From the NCBI RefSeq assembly GCF_021650935.1, contig NZ_CP091244.1, positions 3,968,001-4,032,000 of the forward strand: 64,000 nucleotides of DNA. Direction: 5' to 3'. Under the pieces are notes generated by a model. It was not told the origin of the DNA. It saw only the letters and a program-made list of their open reading frames with translations, and did not search any database. Shown piece after piece: positions 8,436 to 17,357 of this stretch. This stretch comes from Thiothrix winogradskyi. Its GTDB lineage: Bacteria; Pseudomonadota; Gammaproteobacteria; Thiotrichales; Thiotrichaceae. Each line of letters begins with the position of its first letter. Position 1 is the first letter of the stretch. Made by a program: the position numbers and the translations under genes.

Positions 8436-9293
8436 ATGACAGCCCAGATCATTGATGGCAAAAAAATTGCCGCCGAAGTCCGCACCGAAGTCAAACAAGG
8501 TGTGGATGCCCGCTTACAACAAGGCAAACGCCGCCCCGGTCTTGCAGTCATCCTGATCGGTTCCGACCCTGCATCACAAGTTTACGTCAGTCATAAACGC
8601 AAAGCCTGCGATGAAGTCGGCATTATGTCGCGCTCGTATGACCTGCCCCCGCAAACCACCCAGCACGAATTGGTCGAGTTAATTAACGAGCTTAACCACG
8701 ACCCCTTGATTGACGGCATTCTGGTGCAACTGCCACTGCCCGCGCATCTGGATGCGTCCCTAATCATTGAGCAAATCAACCCCAGCAAAGACGTGGATGG
8801 TTTTCACCCTACCAACGTCGGCAGATTGACGTTACGCATTCCCAGCCTGCGCCCCTGTACCCCTTACGGCGTGATGCGCTTACTGGATAGCACGGGTGAA
8901 GTTTACAAAGGTCGTCATGCCGTCATCGTTGGCGCATCCAATATTGTCGGTCGTCCAATGGCATTGGAATTATTGCTGGCGGGTGCAACTGTCACTGTCA
9001 CGCACCGTTTTAGCGGCTGCATGACCCCCGAATTGGTACGCCAAGCTGATATTGTCATTGCCGCAGCGGGCAAACCGGGGCTAGTCAAAGGCGACTGGAT
9101 TAAACCGGGCGCAACCGTGATAGATGTGGGCATCAACCGGCTGGAAAACGGCAAACTGGCGGGCGATGTGGAATTTGACAGTGCGGCTGAACGTGCGGCG
9201 TGGATTACCCCAGTGCCGGGTGGTGTAGGACCAATGACCGTTGCCATGCTGATGAAAAATACGTTAGAAGCGAGTGCAAAACATCCATTCTAA
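8436..9293 (+). CDS. folD: Bifunctional methylenetetrahydrofolate dehydrogenase/cyclohydrolase
   Basis: Interconverts 5,10-methylene-, methenyl- and 10-formyl-tetrahydrofolate with NADP. 285 residues, standard length. Signatures include 'YVSHKRKACDEVG' with the catalytic Lys, 'DGILVQLPLP', 'KDVDGFHP', the NADP-binding 'IVGASNIVGRPMA', 'VIDVGIN' and the C-terminal 'TPVPGGVGPMTVAML'. It lies 46 bases after ppsR and is followed by a strong palindrome (9300-9327) that may end the transcript. Confidence 0.98.
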   Translation: MTAQIIDGKKIAAEVRTEVKQGVDARLQQGKRRPGLAVILIGSDPASQVYVSHKRKACDEVGIMSRSYDLPPQTTQHELVELINELNHDPLIDGILVQLPLPAHLDASLIIEQINPSKDVDGFHPTNVGRLTLRIPSLRPCTPYGVMRLLDSTGEVYKGRHAVIVGASNIVGRPMALELLLAGATVTVTHRFSGCMTPELVRQADIVIAAAGKPGLVKGDWIKPGATVIDVGINRLENGKLAGDVEFDSAAERAAWITPVPGGVGPMTVAMLMKNTLEASAKHPF

Positions 9294-9299
9294 AATAAG

Positions 9300-9327
9300 G
9301 TAGGGGCGAAAAATATTTCGCCCCTAC
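9300..9327. repeat. Palindromic repeat GTAGGGGCGAAA, copy 1
   Basis: GTAGGGGCGAAA (9300-9311) and TTTCGCCCCTAC (9316-9327) form a perfect 12-base stem with a 4-base AATA loop, 6 bases after folD. An almost identical copy lies at 19204-19231 after the corA-like gene, so this is a dispersed intergenic repeat that may also act as a terminator or mRNA stabiliser. Confidence 0.8.
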
Positions 9328-9333
9328 CCGCAT

Positions 9334-10161
9334 TTACTTAGGAGCCTGTTCCAACAGCTTTTTGACAGTTTCGGCATCCAATGCACCGGATTCTTGCAAG
9401 CGACGAATCACGGGGGCTGGTAGACAAACCACTTCAGATGCTTTGAAATCTACTCCGCCGGAAACACCACCACATTTTTGGCGTTTCGCATCACCGTATT
9501 GAGTTTTTGCTTCGTCGAAAGACATTTTAGACGCATCTATCCAGCCATTTTGACCCGCCCAACGCACCCGTTCCATCGCGAATGCACCGGCTTCTGCCCG
9601 CTGCCCTAGCTTGACGATATTGGTACCATTGTGGGGAATCTCCACTGCAATCGCATCCTCGCCGTGATCCACGTACATCATCAGGCTTTCACCTGCTGAC
9701 AAATCCTGCACAGCGTAAACCGGAATGGATTTGAATAAACCACCTTTTGCTGCTTCTGGGTAGCCGCAGCATTCCTTGTCGGCTACCGCAGGGTCAACCA
9801 AACACTGGCGGCGGGCATTCGCGGCTTCAGTCGCCTTGGGATCTTCTTCCAAGGCATCGGATAATACCCAACCGGTTTGATCATCCCAGCTCACCTTTTC
9901 CCAAACTTTGTCACCAATGGTCATTTGCGCATTACGCCGCGCAATCCAGGTGGCATTGTGGGGAAGGTTTACAATGACCTCTTTACCCGGTTCTTTGTAC
10001 ATTTTCAAAACATTACCCGCATCCAAGCCATGAACACGGTAAATCAGGGAATTATCAGCAGGCATCGGCAACGCCGCCATACCCAACAGCGGCACGGCTA
10101 ACAACATAAAGCCACTCAGCAACGGCAAGGACATTTTTTTGAAGACACTCTTTTTGTTCAT
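9334..10161 (-). CDS. Exported SH3-domain protein
   Basis: A 275-residue protein with an N-terminal signal peptide (KKMSLPLLSGFMLLAVPLLGMA, cut near AALP) and two similar halves: 'YRVHGLDAGNVLKMYKEPGKEVIVNLPHNATWI' resembles 'YAVQDLSAGESLMMYVDHGEDAIAVEIPHNGTNI', each ending in 'W..QNGW' or 'DDQTGWV', the pattern of bacterial SH3-like domains. Between the halves is a Cys-containing linker ('DKECCGYP'). The ATG at 10161 is preferred over 10179 because GGAGA lies 6 bases before it. Probably periplasmic; the partner is unknown. Confidence 0.7.
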   Translation of the reverse strand: MNKKSVFKKMSLPLLSGFMLLAVPLLGMAALPMPADNSLIYRVHGLDAGNVLKMYKEPGKEVIVNLPHNATWIARRNAQMTIGDKVWEKVSWDDQTGWVLSDALEEDPKATEAANARRQCLVDPAVADKECCGYPEAAKGGLFKSIPVYAVQDLSAGESLMMYVDHGEDAIAVEIPHNGTNIVKLGQRAEAGAFAMERVRWAGQNGWIDASKMSFDEAKTQYGDAKRQKCGGVSGGVDFKASEVVCLPAPVIRRLQESGALDAETVKKLLEQAPK

Positions 10162-10267
10162 AATCAATCTCCGACGCATTCCCGACTGACAACGGGCGCA
10201 TCATCTCGCAAGTTAAATAGCACAGCAGATGTTGGGGATAAAACAAACTGCCAGCTCGATCAAAAAC

Positions 10268-10289
10268 TAATCAACCATAGACTTGATTA
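10268..10289. promoter_or_regulatory. Inverted repeat TAATCAA-N8-TTGATTA
   Basis: TAATCAA (10268-10274) and TTGATTA (10283-10289) are perfect inverted arms 107-128 bases upstream of the SH3-protein start, in an AT-rich region. It has the size of a repressor or activator operator. No regulator is assigned. Confidence 0.35.
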
Positions 10290-10370
10290 ATCTTTGATAA
10301 ACATAGATTTACGTTACATGATTATGATCTTACAGTTGCAAAAAAGTCACAACCCTGACAGACGAAATAG

Positions 10371-11405
10371 CTATTTATTCTGTCTATAGGTCATAAGCAT
10401 TGCGTCACCGTAACTAAAGAAGCGATATTCCCGACGAACGGCATGTTGGTAGGCTTGCATAATGTTTTCATACCCAGCAAACGCCGACACTAGCATCAAT
10501 AAGGTCGATTCAGGCAGGTGGAAATTGGTGATCATGACATCCACCACCCGGAATTGATAACCGGGCGTAATGAACAGGCGCGTATCCCCCTGAAACGGTT
10601 TTAACATGCCATCGCGAGCAGCACTTTCGAGGCTACGCACCGACGTTGTGCCAACTGCCACCACACGCCCACCGCGCTCACGGCAAGCCGCCACCGCATC
10701 ACACACTTCTTGAGAAACATCCGCATATTCCGCGTGCATCACATGTTGTGACAAATCCTGCACCCGCACTGGCTGGAATGTACCCGCCCCCACGTGCAAT
10801 GTAACCGCAGCGGTTTGCACACCTTTTTGCCGCAACGCATCCAGTAGCGGCCGATCAAAATGCAAACCAGCGGTTGGTGCAGCTACCGCCCCCGGTTGTT
10901 GCGCAAAGACCGTTTGGTAACGCTCCCGATCGGCTGGCGTATCCGCACGTTCGATGTAAGGTGGCAGGGGAATATGCCCGTATTGCTCCAGCAAGTTCAG
11001 TGCCGAATCCGTATGCAAAAATTGCAGCTCAAACAAATCGTCTTGTCGCCCGGTTACTTGCGCATCAATCACCTGTTCTAAACGCAAGCGCGTACCGGGC
11101 TTGGGTGCTTTGCTGGCACGAATATGGGCAAGCGCGGAGTGTTCGCCGGTAATGCGTTCCACCAGCACTTCAACCTTGCCGCCCGTGACCTTTTCGCCAT
11201 GCAAGCGAGCGGGAATCACGCGGGTATTATTGAAGACCAGCAAGTCTTCGGGCTGGATCAAATCGAGCACATCGGTAAACTGACCGTCACGGCATTCACC
11301 GCTGGTGCCGTTCAAAATCAATAGGCGACTGGCTGTCCGTTCCGCTAACGGTTCGGAAGCAATCAGGGCTGGAGGGAGGTCGTAATGGAAGTCACTTAAT
11401 TTCAT
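10371..11405 (-). CDS. queA: S-adenosylmethionine:tRNA ribosyltransferase-isomerase
   Basis: Adds an epoxycyclopentane ring from SAM to preQ1 at tRNA position 34 in queuosine synthesis. 344 residues from MKLSDFHYDLP, close to the usual length. Signatures: 'LPPALIASEPLAERTASRLL', 'PEDLLVFNNTRVIPARL', 'GAVAAPTAGLHFD', 'LHVGAGTFQPV' and 'MITNFHLPESTLLMLVSAFAGYE'. The frame stays open to 11477, but that extension covers the tRNA-Leu promoter and does not match the family, so 11405 is chosen. Confidence 0.97.
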   Translation of the reverse strand: MKLSDFHYDLPPALIASEPLAERTASRLLILNGTSGECRDGQFTDVLDLIQPEDLLVFNNTRVIPARLHGEKVTGGKVEVLVERITGEHSALAHIRASKAPKPGTRLRLEQVIDAQVTGRQDDLFELQFLHTDSALNLLEQYGHIPLPPYIERADTPADRERYQTVFAQQPGAVAAPTAGLHFDRPLLDALRQKGVQTAAVTLHVGAGTFQPVRVQDLSQHVMHAEYADVSQEVCDAVAACRERGGRVVAVGTTSVRSLESAARDGMLKPFQGDTRLFITPGYQFRVVDVMITNFHLPESTLLMLVSAFAGYENIMQAYQHAVRREYRFFSYGDAMLMTYRQNK

Positions 11406-11437
11406 GGGGCAGAGTGTAACATTTTGAAAAAAATGTT

Positions 11438-11465
11438 TCGACAAACCGCAAAGCTTATGTATAAT
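11438..11465 (+). promoter_or_regulatory. Sigma-70-type promoter of tRNA-Leu
   Basis: TCGACA (11438-11443) and a perfect TATAAT (11460-11465) separated by 16 bases, with the tRNA 5' end 18 bases after the -10 element. Spacing and position fit a strong stable-RNA promoter. Confidence 0.7.
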
Positions 11466-11483
11466 CACCGCCTTCACATCCTA

Positions 11484-11570
11484 GCCGGGATGGCGGAATC
11501 GGTAGACGCAGCGGATTCAAAATCCGCCGATGGTAACATTGTGCGAGTTCGAGTCTCGCTCCCGGCACCA
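11484..11570 (+). tRNA. tRNA-Leu (anticodon CAA)
   Basis: An 87-base tRNA including an encoded CCA end. The acceptor stem GCCGGGA pairs with TCCCGGC; the D arm has 'GGCGGAATCGGTAGACGC'; the anticodon stem GCGGA/TCCGC encloses TTCAAAA, giving CAA; a long variable arm typical of Leu follows; the T arm is 'GAGTTCGAGTCTC'. Reads UUG leucine codons. A terminator follows at 11604. Confidence 0.97.
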
Positions 11571-11603
11571 CTTGTGACGAACCAAACGCAAGTGAGAACA
11601 TCT

Positions 11604-11627
11604 AACCCGCCAGTAGCGGGTTTTTTT
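11604..11627 (+). terminator. Intrinsic terminator after tRNA-Leu
   Basis: ACCCGC (11605-11610) pairs with GCGGGT (11616-11621) around a 5-base loop, followed by a run of T to 11627. It lies 34 bases after the tRNA. Confidence 0.85.
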
Positions 11628-11674
11628 GTGCCTGCCTCCTCCTGAATCTTCAACAATGAGGCTTAACAATCACC

Positions 11675-12649
11675 ATGCCACACCACGCAAAAGACCTACT
11701 CGCCCTTGCGAAAGCCGTCATCGACACGGAAATCGCAGCCCTCGCTGCCCTGCCCTCACGTTTAGACTATGACTTTTTGCACGCCTGCGAAGCCATCCTC
11801 GCTTGCAAAGGGCGTGTCATTGTCACCGGCATGGGTAAATCCGGGCATATCGGCAACAAAATTGCTGCCACGCTCGCCAGCACCGGCACTCCCGCGTTTT
11901 TCCTGCACCCCGGCGAAGCCAGCCACGGCGACCTCGGCATGATTGTTAACGGCGATGTGATTATTGCGCTCTCCAATTCCGGTACGAGTGCTGAAATTCT
12001 TGCAATTCTGCCGGTTATCCGCCGCCTTGACGTGTGCATTATCGCCATGACCGGCAACCCGCATTCACCAATGGCGGAAGCCGCCGATTTTCACATCAAT
12101 ATCGGGGTCGACAAAGAAGCCTGCCCCTTGGGGCTTGCGCCCACCTCTAGCACTACCGCCACTTTGGTAATGGGCGATGCGCTCGCGGTAGCCTTGCTGG
12201 AAGCACGCGGCTTTACGGCGAATGATTTCGCCCGCTCCCACCCCGGTGGACGTTTAGGCAAGCGCTTGCTAGTACATGTGCGTGACATTATGCATACCGG
12301 CGCTGACATTCCCCAAGTTCGACCGGCTGCCAGTTTGCAACAAGCGATTCTGGAAATGACCCGCAAAAAACTCGGCATGACCGCCATCACCACCGATACA
12401 GGCAAATTATTGGGCATTTTCACTGACGGCGATTTGCGGCGCTCGTTTGAAAAAGGGCAACGTTTGCACGAGCAACCGATTTCAGCCCTGATGACCACGC
12501 CATTTCGCAGCATTGATGCGCACAGTCTCGCGGTCGACGCACTCAATTTGATGCAAGAACACGCCATCACCGTGTTGCCGGTCGTGCAGGATGAGGCGGT
12601 TATCGGTATCATTCACATGCATGATCTTTTACGCGCAGGAATTGCTTGA
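11675..12649 (+). CDS. kdsD: Arabinose-5-phosphate isomerase
   Basis: Converts ribulose 5-phosphate to arabinose 5-phosphate, the first step of KDO synthesis for lipopolysaccharide. 324 residues: an N-terminal SIS domain ('VTGMGKSGHIGNKIAATLASTGTPAFF', 'ALSNSGTSAEI', 'LGLAPTSSTTATLVMGDALA') and two C-terminal CBS domains (about 205-324, starting 'VRDIMHTG'). Overlaps kdsC by 4 bases and begins the LPS/rpoN operon. Confidence 0.97.
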   Translation: MPHHAKDLLALAKAVIDTEIAALAALPSRLDYDFLHACEAILACKGRVIVTGMGKSGHIGNKIAATLASTGTPAFFLHPGEASHGDLGMIVNGDVIIALSNSGTSAEILAILPVIRRLDVCIIAMTGNPHSPMAEAADFHINIGVDKEACPLGLAPTSSTTATLVMGDALAVALLEARGFTANDFARSHPGGRLGKRLLVHVRDIMHTGADIPQVRPAASLQQAILEMTRKKLGMTAITTDTGKLLGIFTDGDLRRSFEKGQRLHEQPISALMTTPFRSIDAHSLAVDALNLMQEHAITVLPVVQDEAVIGIIHMHDLLRAGIA

Positions 12650-13203
12650 TGATAGTCACTTTCGACAACCTATCCGCTGACGTGCTGGCACGCGCCCGCA
12701 ACACCCAACTGGTCATTTTCGACATTGACGGGGTATTGACCGACGGCAGTTTGTTTTACGGCGATGACGGGCAGGAATACAAAGCCTTCAACTCCAAAGA
12801 CGGGCACGGCATCCGCATGTTGCTGGAAAGCGGGCTGGAAATGGCACTGATTACCGGACGACAGTCCGAACTGGTATTACACCGCGCCGACAACCTGAAA
12901 ATTCCCCGTGATCGTATTTGGCAAGGCTACCGCGACAAACGCCCAGCCTTTGTGGATTTACTGGCTAAAACCGGTTTAAAACCAGAAAACATTGCCTATG
13001 TCGGTGATGATGTGGTCGATTTGCCAGTCATGGCACAAGTTGGCTTAGCCATCGCGGTCGGCGATGCCCATTACTACGTCAAGCAGCACGCGCATTGGGT
13101 CACGCAAACCAATGGCGGGCGCGGTGCAGGCCGTGAAGTGTGCGAAATGTTGCTACACGCTCACGGCAAATTGCACAGCAAACTCGCCAGCTACTTGACA
13201 TGA
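12646..13203 (+). CDS. kdsC: 3-deoxy-D-manno-octulosonate 8-phosphate phosphatase
   Basis: Releases KDO from KDO 8-phosphate. 185 residues, HAD superfamily type C0 without a cap domain. Motif I is 'FDIDGVLTDG' (about residues 25-34), motif II 'ALITGRQSE', motif III/IV 'KRPAF' and 'VGDDVVDLPVM'. Overlaps kdsD and lptC by 4 bases each. Confidence 0.97.
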   Translation: MMIVTFDNLSADVLARARNTQLVIFDIDGVLTDGSLFYGDDGQEYKAFNSKDGHGIRMLLESGLEMALITGRQSELVLHRADNLKIPRDRIWQGYRDKRPAFVDLLAKTGLKPENIAYVGDDVVDLPVMAQVGLAIAVGDAHYYVKQHAHWVTQTNGGRGAGREVCEMLLHAHGKLHSKLASYLT

Positions 13204-13640
13204 AACGCCTGCTGACGCTGATCACGGTATTGCTGCTGATCCTGCTGATTACGCAGTTAGAGGACTATTTAGGCAAAACCGACTTCAGCCGCCTTACCCT
13301 GCAAAAAGACCAGATTGACTATTACTTATCGGATTTTTCGATTATGGCAGTAGCCGCCGATGGCACAGTCAGCTACGAAATTGCGGGGCGGCATTTGTCG
13401 CATTGGCAAGGCAAACGCCAAAGCCGAATTATTGCGCCTGAAGTGAATACCAGCCAAGGATTCAAGTTGCATACAGACCACTTGTTGTACGATCAAGTCA
13501 CACGGGAAATCACTACCGATGCCGAAGTGTTCATCACAGCACCCAATGGTACGATGCAATCCACTGGGCTTACCGCTAAACTCGATGATAATTTACTGAG
13601 ATTTGATTCCAATGTGCGCTCAACCTACCAAGTTAAATAA
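13200..13640 (+). CDS. lptC: LPS export ABC transporter periplasmic protein LptC
   Basis: Inner-membrane-anchored part of the Lpt bridge that passes LPS from LptB2FG to LptA. 146 residues: one N-terminal helix ('LLTLITVLLLILLITQLED') then a periplasmic OstA-like beta domain. The ATG at 13200 overlaps the kdsC stop; longer frames upstream are not supported. Position between kdsC and lptA is canonical. Confidence 0.93.
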   Translation: MKRLLTLITVLLLILLITQLEDYLGKTDFSRLTLQKDQIDYYLSDFSIMAVAADGTVSYEIAGRHLSHWQGKRQSRIIAPEVNTSQGFKLHTDHLLYDQVTREITTDAEVFITAPNGTMQSTGLTAKLDDNLLRFDSNVRSTYQVK

Positions 13641-14124
13641 ATGGCTGCTGTGCTTGCTGCTAGCAGGCATGACATCCAGCGCTTACGCCCTCAAAGCGGA
13701 CGTGGCAGCGCCCGTGCAAATTGAAGCCGATTCAGCGGTCTTCGACAAACTCGCCGGTACTGCCAGCTACGATGGCAATGTTTCCATTATTCAAGGCAGC
13801 TTAGAAATCCGTGCTGCTCACATTGAAATCAACGCGCCCAATAATGAAATCGTCAGCATTATTGCGAGAGGTACACCGGTCAGCCTTAAGCAAAAAATGG
13901 AAAATGGCAAACTTGCCAGCGGCAAAGCGCGTGAAATGCAGTATTGGGTGAAAGAAAAGCGCTTGGTTCTCAGCGGTGAGGCGGAATTGCTGCAAGATCA
14001 AGACCGTTTCACCAGCAACCATATCGAGTATTTAACCGATACAGGTCAACTCAAAGCCGGGGGCAAAGGCAAATCCGGGCGCGTCTCTGCCGTGTTTTAC
14101 CCCACCAATAAAGTTGCCGAATGA
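13612..14124 (+). CDS. lptA: Lipopolysaccharide transport periplasmic protein LptA
   Basis: Periplasmic bridge protein for LPS. 170 residues with a signal peptide ('LNKWLLCLLLAGMTSSAYA') and an OstA/LptA domain: 'PVQIEADSAVFDKLAGTASY', 'GNVSIIQGSLEIRA', 'GEAELLQDQDRFTSNHIEY'. The ATG at 13612 lies inside the lptC end (29-base overlap); a TTG at 13603 is possible. Overlaps lptB by 4 bases. Confidence 0.95.
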   Translation: MCAQPTKLNKWLLCLLLAGMTSSAYALKADVAAPVQIEADSAVFDKLAGTASYDGNVSIIQGSLEIRAAHIEINAPNNEIVSIIARGTPVSLKQKMENGKLASGKAREMQYWVKEKRLVLSGEAELLQDQDRFTSNHIEYLTDTGQLKAGGKGKSGRVSAVFYPTNKVAE

Positions 14125-14846
14125 ATACCTTAGCCGCGCGTAACCTGCAAAAAAGTTACAAAAAACGTCAAATTCTCAAAGGCGTGGATTTGCACGTCAA
14201 TAACGCCGAGGTGGTCGGCTTATTGGGGCCAAACGGCGCGGGCAAAACCACCTGCTTCTACATGATCGTCGGCTTAGTGGGCGCAGATGCAGGACAAGTC
14301 TTGCTCAATGACAAAGACATTACCGCTCAAGCCATGCACGAACGCGCCCGCGAAGGCATTGGCTATCTGGCACAAGAAGCCAGCATTTTCCGCAAACTGA
14401 CCGTGGCGCAAAACATTATGGCAGTCTTGGAGTTGCGTAAAGACCTCAACCGCAATCAACGCCAAGACAAAGTGGATAGCTTGCTGGAAGAATTTCAGCT
14501 CACCCATTTGCGCGATAGCCAAGGGATTAGCCTCTCTGGTGGGGAACGTCGCCGCGCTGAAATTGCACGGGCGCTGGCAAGTGACCCCGCCTTTATTTTG
14601 TTGGATGAACCGTTTGCCGGAGTTGACCCCATTTCGGTCTTAGACATTCAAACCATTATCCGCCACCTCGTTACCCGTGACATTGGCGTGCTGATCACCG
14701 ACCACAATGTGCGCGAAACACTGGGCATTTGCCACCGGGCTTATATCCTCAGTGAAGGTAAAATTTTGGTGGAAGGTTCACCCGATGCCATCTTGCAAGA
14801 CGAACAAGCGCGGCGGGTTTACCTCGGTGAAAACTTCAAACTGTAA
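14121..14846 (+). CDS. lptB: LPS export ABC transporter ATP-binding protein LptB
   Basis: ATPase that powers LPS extraction. 241 residues with Walker A 'GPNGAGKTTCFYMI' (about 36-49), signature 'ISLSGGERRRAEIARAL', Walker B 'FILLDEPFAGVDPISV' and the switch His in 'LITDHNVRETL'. Last of the kds-lpt run; rpoN follows after 125 bases. Confidence 0.98.
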   Translation: MNTLAARNLQKSYKKRQILKGVDLHVNNAEVVGLLGPNGAGKTTCFYMIVGLVGADAGQVLLNDKDITAQAMHERAREGIGYLAQEASIFRKLTVAQNIMAVLELRKDLNRNQRQDKVDSLLEEFQLTHLRDSQGISLSGGERRRAEIARALASDPAFILLDEPFAGVDPISVLDIQTIIRHLVTRDIGVLITDHNVRETLGICHRAYILSEGKILVEGSPDAILQDEQARRVYLGENFKL

Positions 14847-14971
14847 ATCAGGTTTAGTCAGGCGGCATTCACCCCGACTATCGCATCTTTGCACCAGCAA
14901 ACGATTAGGGTAGTATGAAAGCGTAGAACCTTAGGATTCATGGCTTATCGGCACAAGGAACAACAAGAACA

Positions 14972-16465
14972 ATGCTCAGACAGGGATTCGATCTCAAACT
15001 TGGTCAGACACTTTCCATGACACCGCAGTTGCAGCAAGCCATTCGCTTGTTGCAATTGTCATCACTGGAGTTGCAGAACGAAATCCAGCAAGCCTTGGAA
15101 GAAAACCCCTTGCTGCAATTAGCCGAGGATACCGACGACTCACGCCCTGAGCCTGTTACCGAACTTGCTAACCTTACCGACCACAGTAACGACAGCAAAC
15201 CCGACAACGAGGCTACCGTTGACGCACCCGATGACGCCTCCCCGTTTGACCAAGACATTCCTGACGAATTGCACATGGATGCCGAATGGGAAGATGTCTA
15301 CGACACCCGCAGCAGCAACAGTGACGGCAATGGCGATAACAGCGGTTTCTTAGAAAATCAAGGTGATACCGCCGACAGTGGCTTGCAGGAACATCTCCTG
15401 TGGCAAATCCGCATGAGCAACCTCACCAATATCGACAAACAAATTGCCACCGTGATTATTAGCTCGCTGGATGATGCGGGGTATTTGTGCGATCCGCTGG
15501 AAGATATTCTAGAATCGCTCAGCGCGGAACTGCCCATCGACCTTGACGATGTGGAAGTCGTGCTCAAGTTCATCCAACAACTTGACCCGTTAGGGGTGGG
15601 TGCACGCAACTTACGCGAGTGCCTGCTGATTCAACTTGCACACCTACCCGAAAGCCGTTTACTCTTCAAAGCCCGTCATTTAGTTGAAAAACATCTGGAC
15701 TTGATGGAACGACGCGACTATAAAGAAATTAGCAAGCGGTTGAAAATAGAACAGGGTGAGCTAGAGGAAATCCTCTTATTGTTGCGTAGCTTACAACCGC
15801 GTCCGGGGAGTGCTTATTCGTCATCGGCGGCTGATTACATCGTGCCGGATGCGTATGTCCGTAAGATCAAAGGAGACTGGGTGGTTTCACTGAATGCACA
15901 AGTCACACCAAATCTGCAAGTTAATCAGTACTATGCAGACATGCTGGGTCAAGTAAAGAGTGAACGGGACGCCACTTATTTCAAGTCCAACCTGCAACAA
16001 GCTAAGTGGTTAATTCGCAGTGTGGAGAGCCGCAACTCAACCTTATTAGGTGTTGCCAAAGCAATAGTTGAACGCCAAAGCGCTTTCATGCAATATGGAG
16101 AACAGGCGATGAAGCCACTCATTCTCCGGGACATTGCAGAAGAGCTAGAAATGCACGAATCCACCATTTCCCGCGTCACCACCAACAAATACCTGCATAC
16201 CCCGCGTGGTATCTTTGAATTCAAATACTTCTTTTCCAGCCAAGTAGACACCGATACCGGGTCTAGCTGTTCCTCCACGGCGATTCGCGCCATGCTCAAA
16301 AAACTAATCAACGAGGAAAATCAGAGTTCGCCTTTGAGTGACAATCAATTGACTGCTTTGCTGAATCAGCAAGGCATTAATGTAGCGCGGCGCACCGTCG
16401 CCAAGTACCGTGAAGCCATGTTGATTCCGTCATCGCATGACCGGAAAGCATTGCTTCCGACCTAA
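14972..16465 (+). CDS. rpoN: RNA polymerase sigma-54 factor
   Basis: Alternative sigma factor for -24/-12 promoters, needing AAA+ activators. 497 residues. Region I is Gln/Leu-rich ('LKLGQTLSMTPQLQQAIRLLQ', residues 6-26), region II is strongly acidic (about 50-125), and the C-terminus has the RpoN box 'ARRTVAKYREAM' before residue 490. Followed by hpf, ptsN and rapZ in the standard order. Confidence 0.98.
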   Translation: MLRQGFDLKLGQTLSMTPQLQQAIRLLQLSSLELQNEIQQALEENPLLQLAEDTDDSRPEPVTELANLTDHSNDSKPDNEATVDAPDDASPFDQDIPDELHMDAEWEDVYDTRSSNSDGNGDNSGFLENQGDTADSGLQEHLLWQIRMSNLTNIDKQIATVIISSLDDAGYLCDPLEDILESLSAELPIDLDDVEVVLKFIQQLDPLGVGARNLRECLLIQLAHLPESRLLFKARHLVEKHLDLMERRDYKEISKRLKIEQGELEEILLLLRSLQPRPGSAYSSSAADYIVPDAYVRKIKGDWVVSLNAQVTPNLQVNQYYADMLGQVKSERDATYFKSNLQQAKWLIRSVESRNSTLLGVAKAIVERQSAFMQYGEQAMKPLILRDIAEELEMHESTISRVTTNKYLHTPRGIFEFKYFFSSQVDTDTGSSCSSTAIRAMLKKLINEENQSSPLSDNQLTALLNQQGINVARRTVAKYREAMLIPSSHDRKALLPT

Positions 16466-16466
16466 G

Positions 16467-16495
16467 CCTCGCACCATAATGGGGCGTGGTTTTTT
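16467..16495 (+). terminator. Weak hairpin plus T-run after rpoN
   Basis: CCTCGCACC and GGGGCGTGG can pair with two mismatches around ATAAT, followed by six T. It could partly terminate or attenuate between rpoN and hpf, which are expected to be co-transcribed. Confidence 0.35.
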
Positions 16496-16522
16496 CCATG
16501 ACCTGAACAAGGAGCTTGCATT

Positions 16523-16858
16523 ATGCAATTAGAAATCACTGGTCATCATCTTGAAGTGACAGATTCCATGAATAATTATGTGCGCGAAAAGGCTGAACGC
16601 CTGAAGCGCCACTTCGACCAGGTAATGAAAATACATTTCATCCTGGAAGTCGAAAAACAACGTCACAAGGCGGAAGCGACCTTCCATGTCAATGGCAATC
16701 ACTTCTTTGCAGATGCCTACGCTGATGATATGTATGCAGCGATTGATGCGCTGACGGATAAGCTCGACAGACAAATTGTCAAACACAAGGAAAAAGTGAA
16801 AGACCATCATCGTCAGGAAGCAGCTCAACTGATCGCTGCGGCTGAAACAACGGACTGA
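16523..16858 (+). CDS. hpf: Ribosome hibernation-promoting factor, short form
   Basis: Binds idle ribosomes and promotes 100S dimers. 111 residues, the short (gammaproteobacterial) type without the C-terminal dimerisation domain. Begins 'MQLEITGHHLEVTDSM' and contains 'FHVNGNHFFADAYADDMYAAIDALTDKLDRQIVKHK', the sigma-54 modulation/S30AE pattern. Good RBS (AAGGAG). Confidence 0.96.
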   Translation: MQLEITGHHLEVTDSMNNYVREKAERLKRHFDQVMKIHFILEVEKQRHKAEATFHVNGNHFFADAYADDMYAAIDALTDKLDRQIVKHKEKVKDHHRQEAAQLIAAAETTD

Positions 16859-16864
16859 TAACAC

Positions 16865-17353
16865 ATGGACATAACCACCCTGCTTTCTCCCACCCGGATT
16901 GCCTGTAAGCTTGATGTTTCCAGCAAGAAACGTGCTTTTGAACAATTGGCAAACATGCTTGCCGCCGATCAGGCAAGCTTGGGAGCTGAGGCGATTTTCG
17001 ACGCCCTGACCAATCGGGAGAAACTGGGTAGTACCGCTATCGGCAATGGCGTCGCCATTCCCCATGCGTGCATGTCCATCCATCAACCTTGTGGGGCTTT
17101 GTTGTTGCTGGAAGATGGCGTTAAAATGGATACACCGGATAAAAAACCCGTGCAATTATTCATGGCAATCCTCGTACCCGCCAACCAAGCCCCTGATTAT
17201 TCTGAACTGATCACCCAACTGACCAGTACCCTGATGCAAAAATCCCTGATCGAGCAGATTTGCTGTTATCACGACGCGCAAACCGTGCTGGATCGTTTCC
17301 TCGACCTTTTTAATCAACCCAGACACCCGTTTGTGGGTGCAATGGCAGCTTAA
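16865..17353 (+). CDS. ptsN: Nitrogen-related PTS IIA protein (PtsN)
   Basis: EIIA-Ntr of the regulatory phosphotransferase system, 162 residues. The phosphorylated His sits in 'GNGVAIPHACM' (about residue 70), preceded by 'REKLGSTAIG'. No sugar permease is nearby. Directly between hpf and rapZ, so likely part of the rpoN operon. Confidence 0.95.
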   Translation: MDITTLLSPTRIACKLDVSSKKRAFEQLANMLAADQASLGAEAIFDALTNREKLGSTAIGNGVAIPHACMSIHQPCGALLLLEDGVKMDTPDKKPVQLFMAILVPANQAPDYSELITQLTSTLMQKSLIEQICCYHDAQTVLDRFLDLFNQPRHPFVGAMAA

Positions 17354-17357
17354 TACC

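Noticed and set aside
11406..11477. N-terminal extension of queA
   Set aside because: It would cover the tRNA-Leu promoter, and homologs start at MKLSDF.
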